A stretch of DNA of 64,000 bases. Origin: Vesta saturnalis (taxonomy: Eukaryota; Arthropoda; Insecta; Coleoptera; Lampyridae). Positions within the stretch are counted from its first letter, which is position 1, and each line of letters starts with the position of its first letter. The position numbers and the translations under genes were made by a program. The notes below the pieces were generated by a model that did no database searches, was not told the origin of the DNA, and saw only the letters and a list, made by a program, of their open reading frames with translations. The DNA lies in assembly GCA_036346205.1 (NCBI GenBank), contig JARFJB010000400.1, forward strand, positions 3,542,501 through 3,606,500. Direction: 5' to 3'. Positions 37,330 through 50,029 of this stretch are shown here, one piece after another.

Positions 37330-40300
37330 CTATAAGTAAGAAAAATATAATGTTTCGCATAAAGCGGATTTTATACACAATTACTATTTTAACAGGTTTA
37401 TCATTATGGAATTCCCAGTTTGAAGTAGGCTTACGGAGTGCCCATTTTTGGCGTTTGTCGGTCTGTTTAGAAAACACTCAAGAGGTTCAATGTGTTAAGC
37501 TTAATGTGTAGAGCTATTAAAACAACAGTACCTGCATCAGTTGTAAAATTTTACTTACTAGGAAATAATGCAAAAACGAATTGAACGCTTACTTTTATTA
37601 TTTGTTGTCTGCTTATCCCGTTAAGAGGAGATAAGGTCGTTTAATTTTAAGATAAAATTTTGTTGCCCGCTTAGGTGCGGAGGTACAATACTTCATTAAG
37701 ATTGAGATATTGCTTTCAGGATTGTTTTCTGTGTATTGAGGGGGTGTATCAGAGGAAACGGAATTGTTTACTTTCCCTTAGGTTAGCTATACTTGGGCTA
37801 ACATATGTTGGTTGTGAAAGTCCAACTTACATTATTACTTGTTTATTTTATGCCTGGTTTGCTTGGTTGGTTTTAATATGCGCTCTTTTTTTTATTTCAT
37901 TTTATTTAATATAGGATATTTTGTATAACATTTCTGGCGTTACTCGTCAACCCTAAATTGTAAAGCACCATGAATACCTTTATGTATTTTTTAGTGGCCA
38001 ATTACATGGCGGTTATGCCATTAGGAGAACTGTATGATTCAAATTCACTGTTGTATTATAAATTGTAGTGGTTAATAATAAATTAAGGTATCATCCATTC
38101 AATGATTGAATATTTCGGATTTTTTGAGAAAACTCAGTTTTCTTTTGTGAACATATTACGTAAGCTGTTTTGAAGCGAGCTTTTCAGAGTGGTCGTATTT
38201 TAAAGGTGAATTTTTATTGCGTTTTATTAAAACTGAATTGGTTCAATTTATAAACATATCATTTAATAGTTAATTTATACTTTGCTTGCTAATTAATTTC
38301 AGTTTGCGTAAATGAATTTTAAGCTTTATGTTTACTAACTCCTTCCTTAATTGGATGCAACGGCCTGCTCAAGTTAATATAAAGAAACGATTTCTGTTAT
38401 CATTGCCCAAAATTATGCTCATTTTGATTTATTTATTTGTCTGGATTCCTATTGAGTTGACCTCTTTCTGCATTTATTTATTCAATAATTGTGTAAACTT
38501 GTGATATTAATAATCTTTAACAATACATGTATAATCAAACCTATATCTACAATAACCTTCTTAAAGCTAACATATAACAAATAAAATCTTTATGAGAATT
38601 AAACGATTGTTTTTTGTTTAATTGTCGTTTAATTGTGGTAATCAAATGTAAAGTTTCAAGAAAATCAAACACAAAATGTTTTACTTATTAACACAAACAA
38701 AAAAGGTTCTTACTTATTTTCGTTGTAAAACTAATAATCTAATGCTGACGTTTCTTTGACCGATGTTAAGGGGGCCTCAGATAGGCCAGAGCCTGCTCTT
38801 CCGATGATGTCACCTACCGGCACCCTGGAACCGCTTCTCTATTGTTGTCATTATCTTTCCTTATACCTTTGTATAGTTGAATAAGCTTCTAATTTTCTGT
38901 CATCAGTTAATGATTTTAGTAAATAATTGTTCGATATATTTACTCTATACAGTTTTTACTTAATCGTTCAGTTTTAACTACAAATAGCCAGCGCAACAAA
39001 ATGCAAGCTATTTACAACCCGCGAATGCTTTTTACACATCAATAAATTCTAGTTATTGTCCTTTATACTTCAATTTCCCAATTTGGGTCGATTACTGTCT
39101 ATTATATTTATTGTTCACTATTTAAACACAATTGATTAGATAATTATCTACTTCTTCCCTATCATCGTTAATTAATTCTTACTTGTAATTTTAACACTTT
39201 ATAGGGCAGGGTGACTATACAATGTCGCTTAGACTGCAAATTCTGATCGCTTATTTTTATGCGACCCTTTCTGTTCGATTTCTTAATGCGACCGTTTTGG
39301 CTCACTCACTATATGCGACTGCTTTAAAAACTGCATATCATTGCCTTCCACAACATTAATGCACTTGCAAATGCCGTGTATTTAAATATTTTCAAATTGA
39401 ATATATAGATAAGTTATTAAAATAAACTCAAGCTTTTCATCTTAATATTAATTACATTCAAATACAAATAAACAATAACCATTTCTTTATCCAGAAAAAT
39501 AATATATAAATCTCTAATCTAGTATAATTTAGCGCGAAATTTTGATTTTTCTAAAGCTCCCGTTACATCCTGCATTATGCGAAGATTTAGTACAGGTTTA
39601 TGACATTATCCAGAGCCTACTACAACTTACGACAAATCGAATACAGTGTGTGACCACGCCAAAGTGCGTGGTATATTTTATTCCGCACTGTTAAATAATA
39701 GTGACTTTGGTTTTCCCTTTTGAAGTAATGTGTTCACTGCAGTTTGGTGAGACAATTAGCCAATTAGTTGAAAATGTAAGTGATCGGATCATACCAGTTG
39801 CCGGGTGAAAGAAAAACAATAACTTAGGTATTTAGAAACGGTTTAGTGACGCGATAAAAGTAAAGTACAATAAAAATAAATATTAAGTTCTTAGTAATTC
39901 TGACTACGACTACTGCTAGAATACTTGAGTACCTACCATTATAGTTAAAATGTCCATTGCCTCTCTACTACTTATTAAATTTAGTTGCGTGTTTAGTATA
40001 TTTGGTCAAGATACAATATGAGGTTACAGGGGCATTAGTTTGAATCTAATTGCGGCTACTCTACTACGTTCTCCAATTCCCCCTTTTTGTTCTTAGGGTT
40101 AGATTCTAGGATTTCGGGATCGTCTTCATTAGATAGCTAGGTTGATTTTGAAATATAATTGAATATGCGCAGTAACATCAGATTTCGTGGCTACATGCCA
40201 CCCTATAAATTGATAGTGAAAGTGTTCAATGCAAATCACTCTCGACTTAGTCGGTTTGAAATTTTTAGATTAATATATTGGATTCATCTATTTTTTTAAA

Positions 40301-40699
40301 AATTCTTCAGAGGGAATATTTTCCTTATTGGAGTAAGTACTAACGAACATAGACATGCAACAACTTGAAGACAAGGTTATGTTTAATATTATTAATAATT
40401 GGGTTTAATTTGTATATTTCGACTTTTAAATGAAACAGTATGCAGTTTGCAATAAAATCTATTAATATAAAATGAAATTAGAACTGTACTAACTACGAAA
40501 ACGGAAAACTAACACAAATTTGCCATATACTAACATAACGTTATAGTTTTATCGGCCAGTTGAATGACGTTACACCGCGACTCTAACCAATGTTGACGTC
40601 TCGTAGTTATAATAGGCTCTGCATTACGACATAAAAATACAAAAACAGGTAGCGCCAATTTGACGTTTTGGTTAAGCCGCAACGAGCACATTATTACTT
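37330..40699. other. no gene seen
   Basis: AT-rich anonymous DNA. The 79-codon open frame at 37675-37914 has hydrophobic runs but no recognisable domain. Confidence 0.5.
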
Positions 40700-40755
40700 A
40701 TTAGTTTGAAGTAAGAACCACGGCTCATCTCACTGAGCTATGTCGGTGTCTTATC
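40700..40755 (-). repeat. Possible tRNA-like SINE head
   Basis: On the minus strand ATAGCTCAGTGAGATGAGC resembles a D arm and A box. No convincing B box or cloverleaf follows. Confidence 0.3.
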
Positions 40756-40797
40756 TGCGCTAGTTGATGTTCTAGAGCCAACAGCACAAAGCCCTCT

Positions 40798-41640
40798 AAG
40801 AAATAACAATAATAAAATAAATAAAACAAATAATACAAATACAAGAATTAAATCAAATAAATTAAAACAAATAAAATAAATTAAATGAATCAAATGAATG
40901 AGATAAATGAGTCAAAGGAGACAAACGAAACAAACGAGGCAAGCGAAACCGTCGAGACAAGCAAGATATGAGAGATAGGCGAGATAGGTGAGATACGCGA
41001 GGTAAACAAGATAAACGAGATAAACGAGATGAACGAGATAAACGAGATAAACGAGATAAACGAGATAAACGAGATAAACTAGATCAACAGATAACGAGAG
41101 ATGGACGAGATGGACTAGATGGACGAGATGGACGAGATAGACCAAGCGAACGAGATGAACGAGATGAACGAGATGAACGAGATGGACGAGATGGACGATA
41201 TGGACGAGATGGACGATATGGACGAGATGGACGAGATGGATGAAGTGAACGAGATGAACGAGATGAACGAGATGAACGAGATGAACGAGATGAACGAGAT
41301 GAACGAGATGAACGAGATGAACGAGATGAACGAGATGAACGAGATGAACGAGATGAACGAGATGAACGATATGAACGAGATGAACGAGATGGCGAGATGG
41401 ACGATATGGACGAGATGGACGAGATGGACGAGATGGACGAGATGAGCGAGATGGGCGAGATGAGCGAGATGGGCGAGATGAGCGAGATGGGCGAGATGGG
41501 AGAGATGGACGAGATGGACGAGATGGGCGAGATAGGCGAGATAGACGTGATAAACGAGATAAATGTAATACGTGACATGAACGAGATGAATGAGATAAAT
41601 AAAATAAATAAAATAAAGTAAGTAAAATAATAATAAAATA
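40798..41640. repeat. GAGATGAAC 9-bp minisatellite in a purine-rich tract
   Basis: The core (about 40975-41600) is a 9-bp unit, GAGATGAAC with GGAC, GGGC and AAAC variants, grading at both ends into AAATA-type repeats. Since 9 is divisible by 3, several frames stay open on both strands (MNE or MDE repeats; LVH, RSS or ISS repeats). These are artefacts of the repeat. Confidence 0.95.
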
Positions 41641-44544
41641 ATTATGTAATGGTAAATAAATTAGCCTGCGGTTCTCCGTCAGTATCTGGTCCACTGCTGT
41701 GTTAGGATTACGTATGACAGAATAACGCTCATTTGCAAAAACTGCCACATTTAAAACCGGGGACAGTAAGGTTTCACTTATAATAAAATTGGTAACTAAC
41801 TCTCAAGTAAAAAACTACAGTTTTTAGAGAATAATATAGAATTAACGAGATTTTTATTATAAATATTATTAGTTCCAGATTTATGAATTTATGTAATGAA
41901 GTATAAACAATAGTGGTTAATATCTTTGCGTACATCGTAAAACTTAAACAAGCATGTCAACTTAATGGGTTACGGACGCTAATCCTTATAGTGCTAATTA
42001 CCAAATAAAACAGTTACGTATAACATAATACGTGTGCATTTTAGATTGATAAACAAAAAAACGTATCGATAGAACAATTTAGATCACTAAACCTAAAATG
42101 GGAAGGTTATTGAAGATTTTGTAACATCTGAAAGTATGAAACACGATTGTCCTTCATTATGGTGTAAGTGCACACTGATAATTGATCATTCTCTACAGAA
42201 AAAAATCATTTAACATGTAATTTGACTACTTATGACACCTTGTACTACTGAATTTTATTTTTCTCAAGTGCACGTAAAAACCAGGAACTCAATTTGAGCA
42301 CAACTCTTAAAAAGGCCATGGTTTTACAATTTTCGTTATGGGTAAATGCAATCAGAACTAAATACTAATTTTGCCCAAGTTACAATGGCTTTGAAAAAAG
42401 TAATAAAAATAATAGGTGTTAATATTAACAAAAATTAATTAACTTATTCATGACAGCAAACCATTCTATATACATACATTAAAATTTACACCTTGAACTA
42501 AAAACATGGCCAACAATTGCAGGAAAATGGTATTCAATCACATTAGACCCTATCGCTGATAACCCACTTACTCTATATAACATGGGTTTTAAAAATAAGG
42601 TTAAAATAGTACCTTTACACGCTCTAGCTAATCGCGTGAGTTTTCCGGAGCACGACTCCCATCTTCATTCTTCAGCTAAGCATTTCCAAATCAGTAACAT
42701 TAAAATTGAAGAACACTTCACTATTTCATCATATTATATTTTTTGCAAAATGATTTGAAGGTTGGGTTGACGTTTATTAGCTACTACGAATGCGGTAATT
42801 ACGTCTGTGATTTCAATTACACTAAATTCAATACATTAAACAGCTGTTTACTTGCAATTTAAACCTTTTGTTACCTTGTCCGAATAAACTCCGATAATTT
42901 ATTCCAGCAAGCACAGCCACTCCTACTTCGAATTAGCTGCGTTCAGATAAACAATATCATTTTTTAACAACGAACAAAGAAATTTCTGATATTTGAAAAA
43001 ACAATAAGGAAATATTACGTACAGTAGATGACCTTACAAAATCAATTCCATATTTAATTAAATGAAATTATTAATGTCAGACTTGTTCTCATTTTTTTTA
43101 CCTTTTAAATTCTCGTACATGAAGCAACTGAATTCTTAGGAACACGTAACGGTAGCTATGACCTCCATATAAAGATGGAGCTTAGAAGGCATTAAACTCG
43201 TTAGAGAAAAATTGTAGTTAATAATAGAACGTAATACAAGTCTCACTTTCACTGCATACATTTACAAAATCAAATCCATCGATTACAAAATCATCTCCTG
43301 AATAATTTAACAAGAATAAAATATTTAGATTTATCGCAATTTCCCTGAAATACGGATACGTTCAAAAAATTTCTTTTATCATCATCACTTATAATTCACA
43401 TCACAATAAGAAAGTGAACGCGATTCAAAAACATTCATATTACATCAATATTAAAATCACCCAAAACCACAACATTGAGTTTCAAGTTCATTAACCGTAT
43501 AAAGATTTATTTTTGGTTTCTCATTTTGAAAGAGTGTACGTATTTCGAAAAGATAGTTTTGTCAGTAATTAATTACAAGCCAAACTGGTTTATAAAGTCC
43601 TGCACGAAATAAATTTATTCGTATATTGAAACGCGACCTTTGAAGGTTGTTCTTAAATGAGTTTGTTAGTGCTCCAAGGTATGACACCATTTTTGGTAAA
43701 TACAGGAATTCCGTTTTATAATTAGTTTTTATTTTTGGAACTCCATTTTAACAATATTTTATTTTTAAAAGTTTAAATTTAACAAATAAATTAACGAAAG
43801 TAACACGAAGAAATGCAAATTCTACTCTCAAGTTCAGCTTTTTTGACTAATTGTTAAATAACACTTATTTCCTTGATATAGATCTAATTAATGCAATACT
43901 AACTGTTTACATTTATAATGGTGATTAAATTTCACGGCCGACCACCGCACAGAATTAATGCCATAAATAAAACGTATACTCTTGGATATAGACTATGACT
44001 ATTTTAATGTCTACGTTTTAATTACAAATTACGAGCAAAACCGCAAATATTTTACTGACCTATGACTAAATTAAAAATATACAATATAGTAGCATTCGTC
44101 TTAATAACCGTAAGAAAGCAATCAATATTAACATCTCCCACAATATAAAGAATATCATCACCTTGGTATTTGTTTGGAAAAAAATTCAATTACAAAAGCA
44201 ATGATTACATGTGAAATTGCCTAACCGGATACTTGTTACGAAATGCACTTAATTTTAAGGTAAGTAAAGTCTCAAGTTCAGCATTCAAGGTTTTTAATTG
44301 AATGTAATTTCATATTCTCAGTACAATCTTAAACATACTGTAATATAGAATACAGTTTGTTCTTTTAGAAACATACGCAATCGTATGTTTTTAAGGCTGT
44401 AATTCCTAAAAGTTGATTAGTTAGGCAAGCAATGATAATTGATGGTTTATTATAGTCATGAAAATTATAAATTGTAACTATTACCGTCGTTACAGGAAAT
44501 AATTAAATTTTAGTATTTTTTTCCAGATCGTGGTGGTTGTATAA
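41641..44544. other. no gene seen
   Basis: AT-rich anonymous sequence with no recognised motif. Confidence 0.5.
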
Positions 44545-44870
44545 AAACATGAGTTATAAGTCATTACATGTATAAAACATAACTCTAAGGAACATCGGCG
44601 CAAATAGTTATAAAATACTTAATTTTAATTAATTACTATTATTATCAGAATATCCGACAAAATTTAATCAAATGTATAGTAGATCAAATTTAAATTAAAT
44701 CACTGCAGACCTGCTTAATTTAATCAGTCAGAATTAAGCAAATTTTTCAGGTAAAGTGTCTGTCTACCATCAAACTTAAAAGTCATTCTTAAAAATGTTA
44801 ATAACGGCAAGGCCGGTCTTTCATTGAATTATTTGTTCTTTTATTTTCAAAAATCTATTAAATATTTAAT
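44545..44870 (+). repeat. Direct repeat, copy 1
   Basis: Starts with an ATGAGTTATAAG-type sequence and includes ATAACTCTAAGGAACAT and TGTCTACCATCAAACTTAAA. It pairs with 45236-45535 in the same orientation, offset ~690 bp, with many substitutions and small indels. Confidence 0.75.
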
Positions 44871-45235
44871 GCCGCGTTCATTTCTTTGTAAATTGGTATT
44901 CAACCTTTTCGTTAATGTCTGACACCTGATACCTAATTATTGTATCTCCGGTTTATAATGATCGTTAGAACATCAACCCGCAGGTAAGGTGCATGTTTCT
45001 GACAGAGCAGTGGGATGGGTCGTGATTCTTACTTGCAAACTATTAATTAACAATGCGCTCGTTGTAACTCACGTAAACGTCTTAATCAGAAAATATAAAC
45101 GTCACTACGGCGCCACCTGTCTTTAAATTTCTAACAGACTGTCATGAAGATGGTCTAATTGTTCGCATAAGGTGGGAATGCGAACTATTAATTCGCCTTA
45201 CTATTTAGCTAAACCTTATAACGTGAGCATCGTGT

Positions 45236-45535
45236 TTTATATGAGTTATATGTATAAAACTATAACTCTAAGGAACATGATAAGGACATAGTTATAAAAT
45301 ACTTAGTTTTAGTTAGTTAGTACTATTATCACGTTGGATGTTTCCATATTCAGAGTATTTAAATTGAATCACTTCTGATTAATTTAATCAGAATTAATAA
45401 ATTTTTCAAGTAGTGTTTTTGTCTACCATCAAACTTAAAAGTCATTGCTAAAAATTTAAATAACAATTATTAAGAACGGTCTTTCATTGAATCATAGTAC
45501 TTTTATTGAAATAAATTTACTATCATAAATTTATT
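45236..45535 (+). repeat. Direct repeat, copy 2
   Basis: Matches 44545-44870 in order (CTCTAAGGAACAT, TTGTCTACCATCAAACTT, GGTCTTTCATTGAAT). Non-coding. Confidence 0.75.
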
Positions 45536-46818
45536 CGATACATAGTATCCCATTGATTTTTCTGTAAATTCAACGACGTATGCTATGGTGACGTTAGTAC
45601 CACCATTTTCTAATTCCGCAAAATTGCAAATTCTGCTGAGTTGTGTTAAGCTTGTGCCGCGTTATGCTCCAAAAACCAATCGCGTATCTCAAGAAACAAA
45701 GCGCTCTTTCCGCCATTTCGTTAAAAAAAATTGTGCTGGGTGTAGCCTAGGTTACTAAAAGTTGTGCCACAAAAACAAAAACATTTATTACTTTCAAAAT
45801 AAAGAAAAATTCTAACAATGTCAGTTTAAGAAATGTTTATTTAATTATAACTTCTAAACCATGACAGATAAATGCATTTTGCAAGCTGTGCTGATTTATG
45901 CTAATCGAGTGCACCTTACAGAATTTGTAAAAGAAATTGCAAAAACTTGTGTTTTTATATTTTCAAAATTTTGAAAGTTGCGCTAGTCAAACCCAACAAC
46001 TTTACCTAATGGCACAAATTTTATCTTGACTAACTTTCATTTGTCACCATTTTCATATCCTATAATTTTTGAACCATAACATATAAACAAATTCTGCAAG
46101 AAAAATTGCAAATTGTTTTGGGCCAGCGATATTTTTTAACTTTGTAAATTTAGAGAACTGTGCCAAGTTGTGCTAGTCAAGCCCAACAACTTTCCCTGAT
46201 GACAAAGTTATCAGACCATCGTAGTCATCTGCGTTCCCATAACTTGCACCTCAATTGTTTATTAATGACCGTAACTGCTTTTTTCAATCACCATTAATTG
46301 CATTTAATGACTTCGTTTTCCACTTAATGGGTCTTTAGTTGTCTTTTGTCCGTTTAATCTCCCCCTTTGAAGCTCCTTCTCTATTCTCCATTTCTTCACC
46401 ACCGTACCTTTCTCGCTTTTCTGTAATATTATTTCGTTGTGGGTTTCCACTATTATCGACAGCATGAACTTCGCTAAGGTTCCTAACAGCCGTTACACCT
46501 CACTTTGAAAATCAGGCATTCTACATGAAGACAGATCATTGTAAAATATGAAGCTGCCTTCCGACTGAGATTTTCACAGAAATACAAAAAATAGGTTTGG
46601 GAAAAATGGTCAGTAAGCATTTTTAAACCACAACGTCAAAACATCCCTTACGTGGAGAGTCGATCTAGATACCAATTAATGGAAACTGATAGTTGCTCTA
46701 AATTTTATTCACTAACTAACCAAATATACCCACGGGCCACACACAAAATAAAAAAAACTAGCGCTTTTCAATAGCTAAGCTATCACCATCAACGGTCGGC
46801 TAAGACGAACTAAACAAA

Positions 46819-46823
<5 letters not shown>
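45536..46823. other. no gene seen
   Basis: AT-rich. Some internal echo (GTTGTGCTAGTCAA-like phrases near 45980 and 46160) but no feature. Confidence 0.4.

Positions 46824-46880
<57 letters not shown>
46824..46880. repeat. (AT)n microsatellite
   Basis: A 57-bp AT dinucleotide tract. Confidence 0.95.
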
Positions 46881-46883
<3 letters not shown>

Positions 46884-48559
46884 ATCAGCGAGTAACGCTT
46901 GGTTGCTTATCTGGTGAAAGTGAAAGTTTAATGAGTTCTAAGTAGCCTAAAGGCCCTTGATCGTCATTATTCCCTAGAATTTATTTGTTTTTAAAGATCT
47001 TTAAACTCTCATAGCAATCAAGTACTAACATGTTCGATTAAAGATACTTTATCAATATAATACGGACATCTTCCGCCGCCAATTTGTTTTTTTGTGATGT
47101 CACCCTTGGGACACCTTTGGTCGCCATTTTTTATATGCCCACGTGGGGATCGTATTTTTTTCACCTGAGAATAAAAAGATTTAATCTGTTATTAATATCG
47201 ATTAGGGTTGTTTTTACCAAAGGTGATTGCATAATTATTATTAGATTTCTTTTAATCCCATCTACAGATTGTGACCTAATTTATTTATGCATTGGGGTTG
47301 TATTCTAATAAGATTCCCGTCTTGTAAGACGGGAATCTGTTCGCGGGTTTCGCTCCTGTCATAAAAGTTCTATTATAATAAAAGGCCTTAGTCTCGTAAG
47401 ACATAGATGCCTTTCTTAATATAACGCAAGGTAAGTCTAAAAATTAATTAAATATGAATCAAAATGATTAAATCGTATTATTGATGTTTTATAGAAGCAG
47501 ATGGACTTGGTATTTTTTTAAGTTAACATGTCTATTAAAATTATTACAGATAGTGTAAGCCTAAAAATTAAATACGGATGAAAAATGATTAAATCGTATT
47601 ATTGATAGAAGCAGATGGACTTGGGATTTTTAAGTTAATCTGTATTTTATGGTTATTAAAATTATTACAGGTAACGTACGACTAAAAATTAAATATGAAT
47701 GAAAATGATTAAACCGTATTATTGATAGAAGCGGATGACCGTGGTATTTTTTAAAGCTGGTATTTATGTCTATCTAACATGAAGTTTAAATACCATTCCG
47801 TGGGAAATAAATGTTTTTGTTTTTACATTGTGGTTTATTTTTCGTAATGTGTTTATTATAAAAGACATCGCATAATTGTAATTAAAATTATTATTACATT
47901 TCTTTTAATTCCTATCTACAGATTGTGACTTTTTACCTATACGAAAATTTATTTATACATAGTTTAAATTATTTCACTTCGATGTCATTAAAATAAAACG
48001 AGTAATTCAGTTATACCTAATTAGTTTGCTTGCGGCAATAACATGCTTTAAAATGATTTTACCTATGGAATGCATTTATTAAGCTGTTATACAATGCAAT
48101 CGGAAAGTAACAACCACTCATTGACATCGTGTTAAATGAATGTGTTTTCGTAATAGGGTTTATTATAAAGGAGACTGCATAATTGTTATTAAATTTATTA
48201 TTACATTTCTTTTGAGTTCCATTTGAGGGTTTACCTATATATGAATTTTATTACAAGATGCTTATTTTTAACTTGAGAAGTCACCCTCCACATTATACAT
48301 AATTAAAATGAATAATTAAGTTGCCATGCTTTAAACGATATCTACCTTGAGAACGTTAAATTAAGTGGAATTAAGTGGAAAATAAAATTGCATTAATACG
48401 TTAGTTAATACACATATTAATTAAATGTAAATATTGAAGGTCGACTATTAAAATTATGTGTGAGCAGAAAATAAATGCATTAAATATGCTTCATGTAGGT
48501 AAAATTTTGCGACGCGAGGCTTTTGGCGAAGGCTGTTTCGGCGACCCACTCTAACCCTC

Positions 48560-49120
48560 CCCGAACATAACCGAGATTGTAAGATAGGTGTAGGGCGTCG
48601 CAACTTTTTCTCGGGTCTTCGCCCCTTGTCGTGATCGGAACTTGTTCGTGGGCCTTCGTGTATTGTCTGGTACACTTGGCGGAAAATTTCTATTTGTATT
48701 ATAATAAGGGGCCTAATACCAACTTGTAAGACAGGTGTAGGGCTGCGCAACTTGCTCTCGGGACTTTGCACCTTGTTGAGGCCCCATTGACGGAAAAATT
48801 GAATTTGTATTTAAGTCGCTGCAGGTTATGGCTGGAAATTTGAACTTGTATTATAATAAGGAGGACTAATGCTAACTTACAAGACAGACAGACATAGGGC
48901 TACGCAACTTGCTTTCGGCTCTTAGTCCCTGGTCCCTTGGCGGGAAATTTGAATTTGAATTTGTATTTAAGTGTTTACATTGTGATTACTTATTGCGAGA
49001 AATTTGAACTTGTATTCTAATAAGAAGCCTATTGCTACCTTATAAGACAGACACAGGAACTTGTGTTAGCGCCTGCGCCCTCCTGTCGTGGCCCCCTTGT
49101 TGGAAAATTTGAATTTGTGC
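48560..49120. repeat. Degenerate ~150-bp repeats in the foldback centre
   Basis: About four imperfect units share AATTTGAACTTGTATT, ATAATAAG, AAGACAG, AGGGCTACGCAACTTGCT and CCCTTG. A shorter relative (TATTATAATAAAAGGCC, CTCGTAAGACA) is in the arm near 47370. Confidence 0.7.
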
Positions 49121-49275
49121 CCCCATCTAGTAGTGCATGGACTAATGAATATTTTCTGCAATAAAGGTGGCACCACGTAGCGTTATATTTCTAGGAATAA
49201 TAAGGGTTTTGTTTGTTGGTGTAAAGACTAATGAATGTTTTCTGTAATAGAGGTTGATCGTGTTCGTCACTCCCT

Positions 49276-49301
49276 CGTCTCTCTCTCTCTCTCTCTCTCT
49301 C
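49276..49301. repeat. (CT)n microsatellite
   Basis: About 26 bp of CT dinucleotides. Confidence 0.9.
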
Positions 49302-49744
49302 GTCTCTTTCTCAAACAAACAAATCAATGGATCAAATGAAATCAATTAAGCAGGTCAATCCCAAACAAATCATCTTCGATTAAATAAAACAAACAATGTG
49401 AGATCAATCTCAATCAATCAAGCAATCAACCGAAAACTAGCTTACAGTTCAAAAATACTGATTGGACTAACTTACACTTTGCTAAAACCAACCAACCACA
49501 ATTCAAAAATACCAAATTGATTTAACTTAATCATAAAAAATCAGCTCTCAATTAAAAAAATAGCAGTATGATTTAACTTCCAGCGTGCAGAAGAAATCCA
49601 ATCTCACACTTATTGTAATTGCCCATCTTACCGCCTTTTCGCATTAACTGCAGGTTCGAACGCCGTTAGTCAAAACAAGTTTATTAATAAAAATTGAAGG
49701 AAAGCTTAGCGTTTGAGAATATATTATAAACAACAATACATCAT

Positions 49745-50029
49745 TTATTTAATCACATTTTTATCGGTCTTCGTCCTCTTCAATCGTGACTCGTCGCTAT
49801 CATCATCATGGTTTTGAGACTCGTCCTTCTCCTCTACCTCATCGCTCTTCTTCCTCTTCTGTGAATCATCACCATCATCTTGGAAGTGAGATACATTCAT
49901 CTCATCCACGTCATCGTTTCCATCATCAACTTGAACGGTTATGTTGTAATAGTTTATTAACAAGTCAGTAAAATCTCTAATGTCTGGTGATGTTCGCTCA
50001 TAAACAGGAGAATACATTATAATACTCAC
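49745..50029 (-). CDS. Hypothetical 94-residue acidic protein in the foldback centre
   Basis: I do not recognise this protein. ATG at 50029 opens an ordered-looking first half (ERTSPDIRDFTDLLINYYNI), followed by a strongly charged half rich in Asp, Glu, Ser and Lys (DDGNDDVDEMN, SQKRKKSDEVEEKDESQN, SRLKRTKTDK). KRKK and RLKRTK could act as nuclear localisation signals. The stop codon overlaps AATAAA on the minus strand (49744-49749), a plausible polyadenylation signal. It is the only ORF of note in the unique centre of the 4.6-kb element. It may be an element-encoded nuclear protein, an exon of a larger gene, or chance. Confidence 0.4.
   Translation of the reverse strand: MSIIMYSPVYERTSPDIRDFTDLLINYYNITVQVDDGNDDVDEMNVSHFQDDGDDSQKRKKSDEVEEKDESQNHDDDSDESRLKRTKTDKNVIK

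Noticed and set aside
40020..40080. Possible tRNA B box (TAGTTTGAATCTAATTG)
   Set aside because: No A box at proper spacing and no cloverleaf.
40912..41748. 278-codon minus-strand frame and MNE/MDE plus-strand frames
   Set aside because: Artefacts of a 9-bp tandem repeat.
47084..47308. 74-codon frame in the left foldback arm
   Set aside because: The corresponding sequence in the right arm does not keep the frame open, so coding is unlikely.
47424..47770. CRISPR-like array of ~115-bp repeats
   Set aside because: Units are contiguous tandem repeats without unique spacers, in a eukaryotic context.
49786..49971. His/Ser-rich plus-strand frame opposite the 94-codon ORF
   Set aside because: Mirror of the acidic Asp-rich coding on the other strand.
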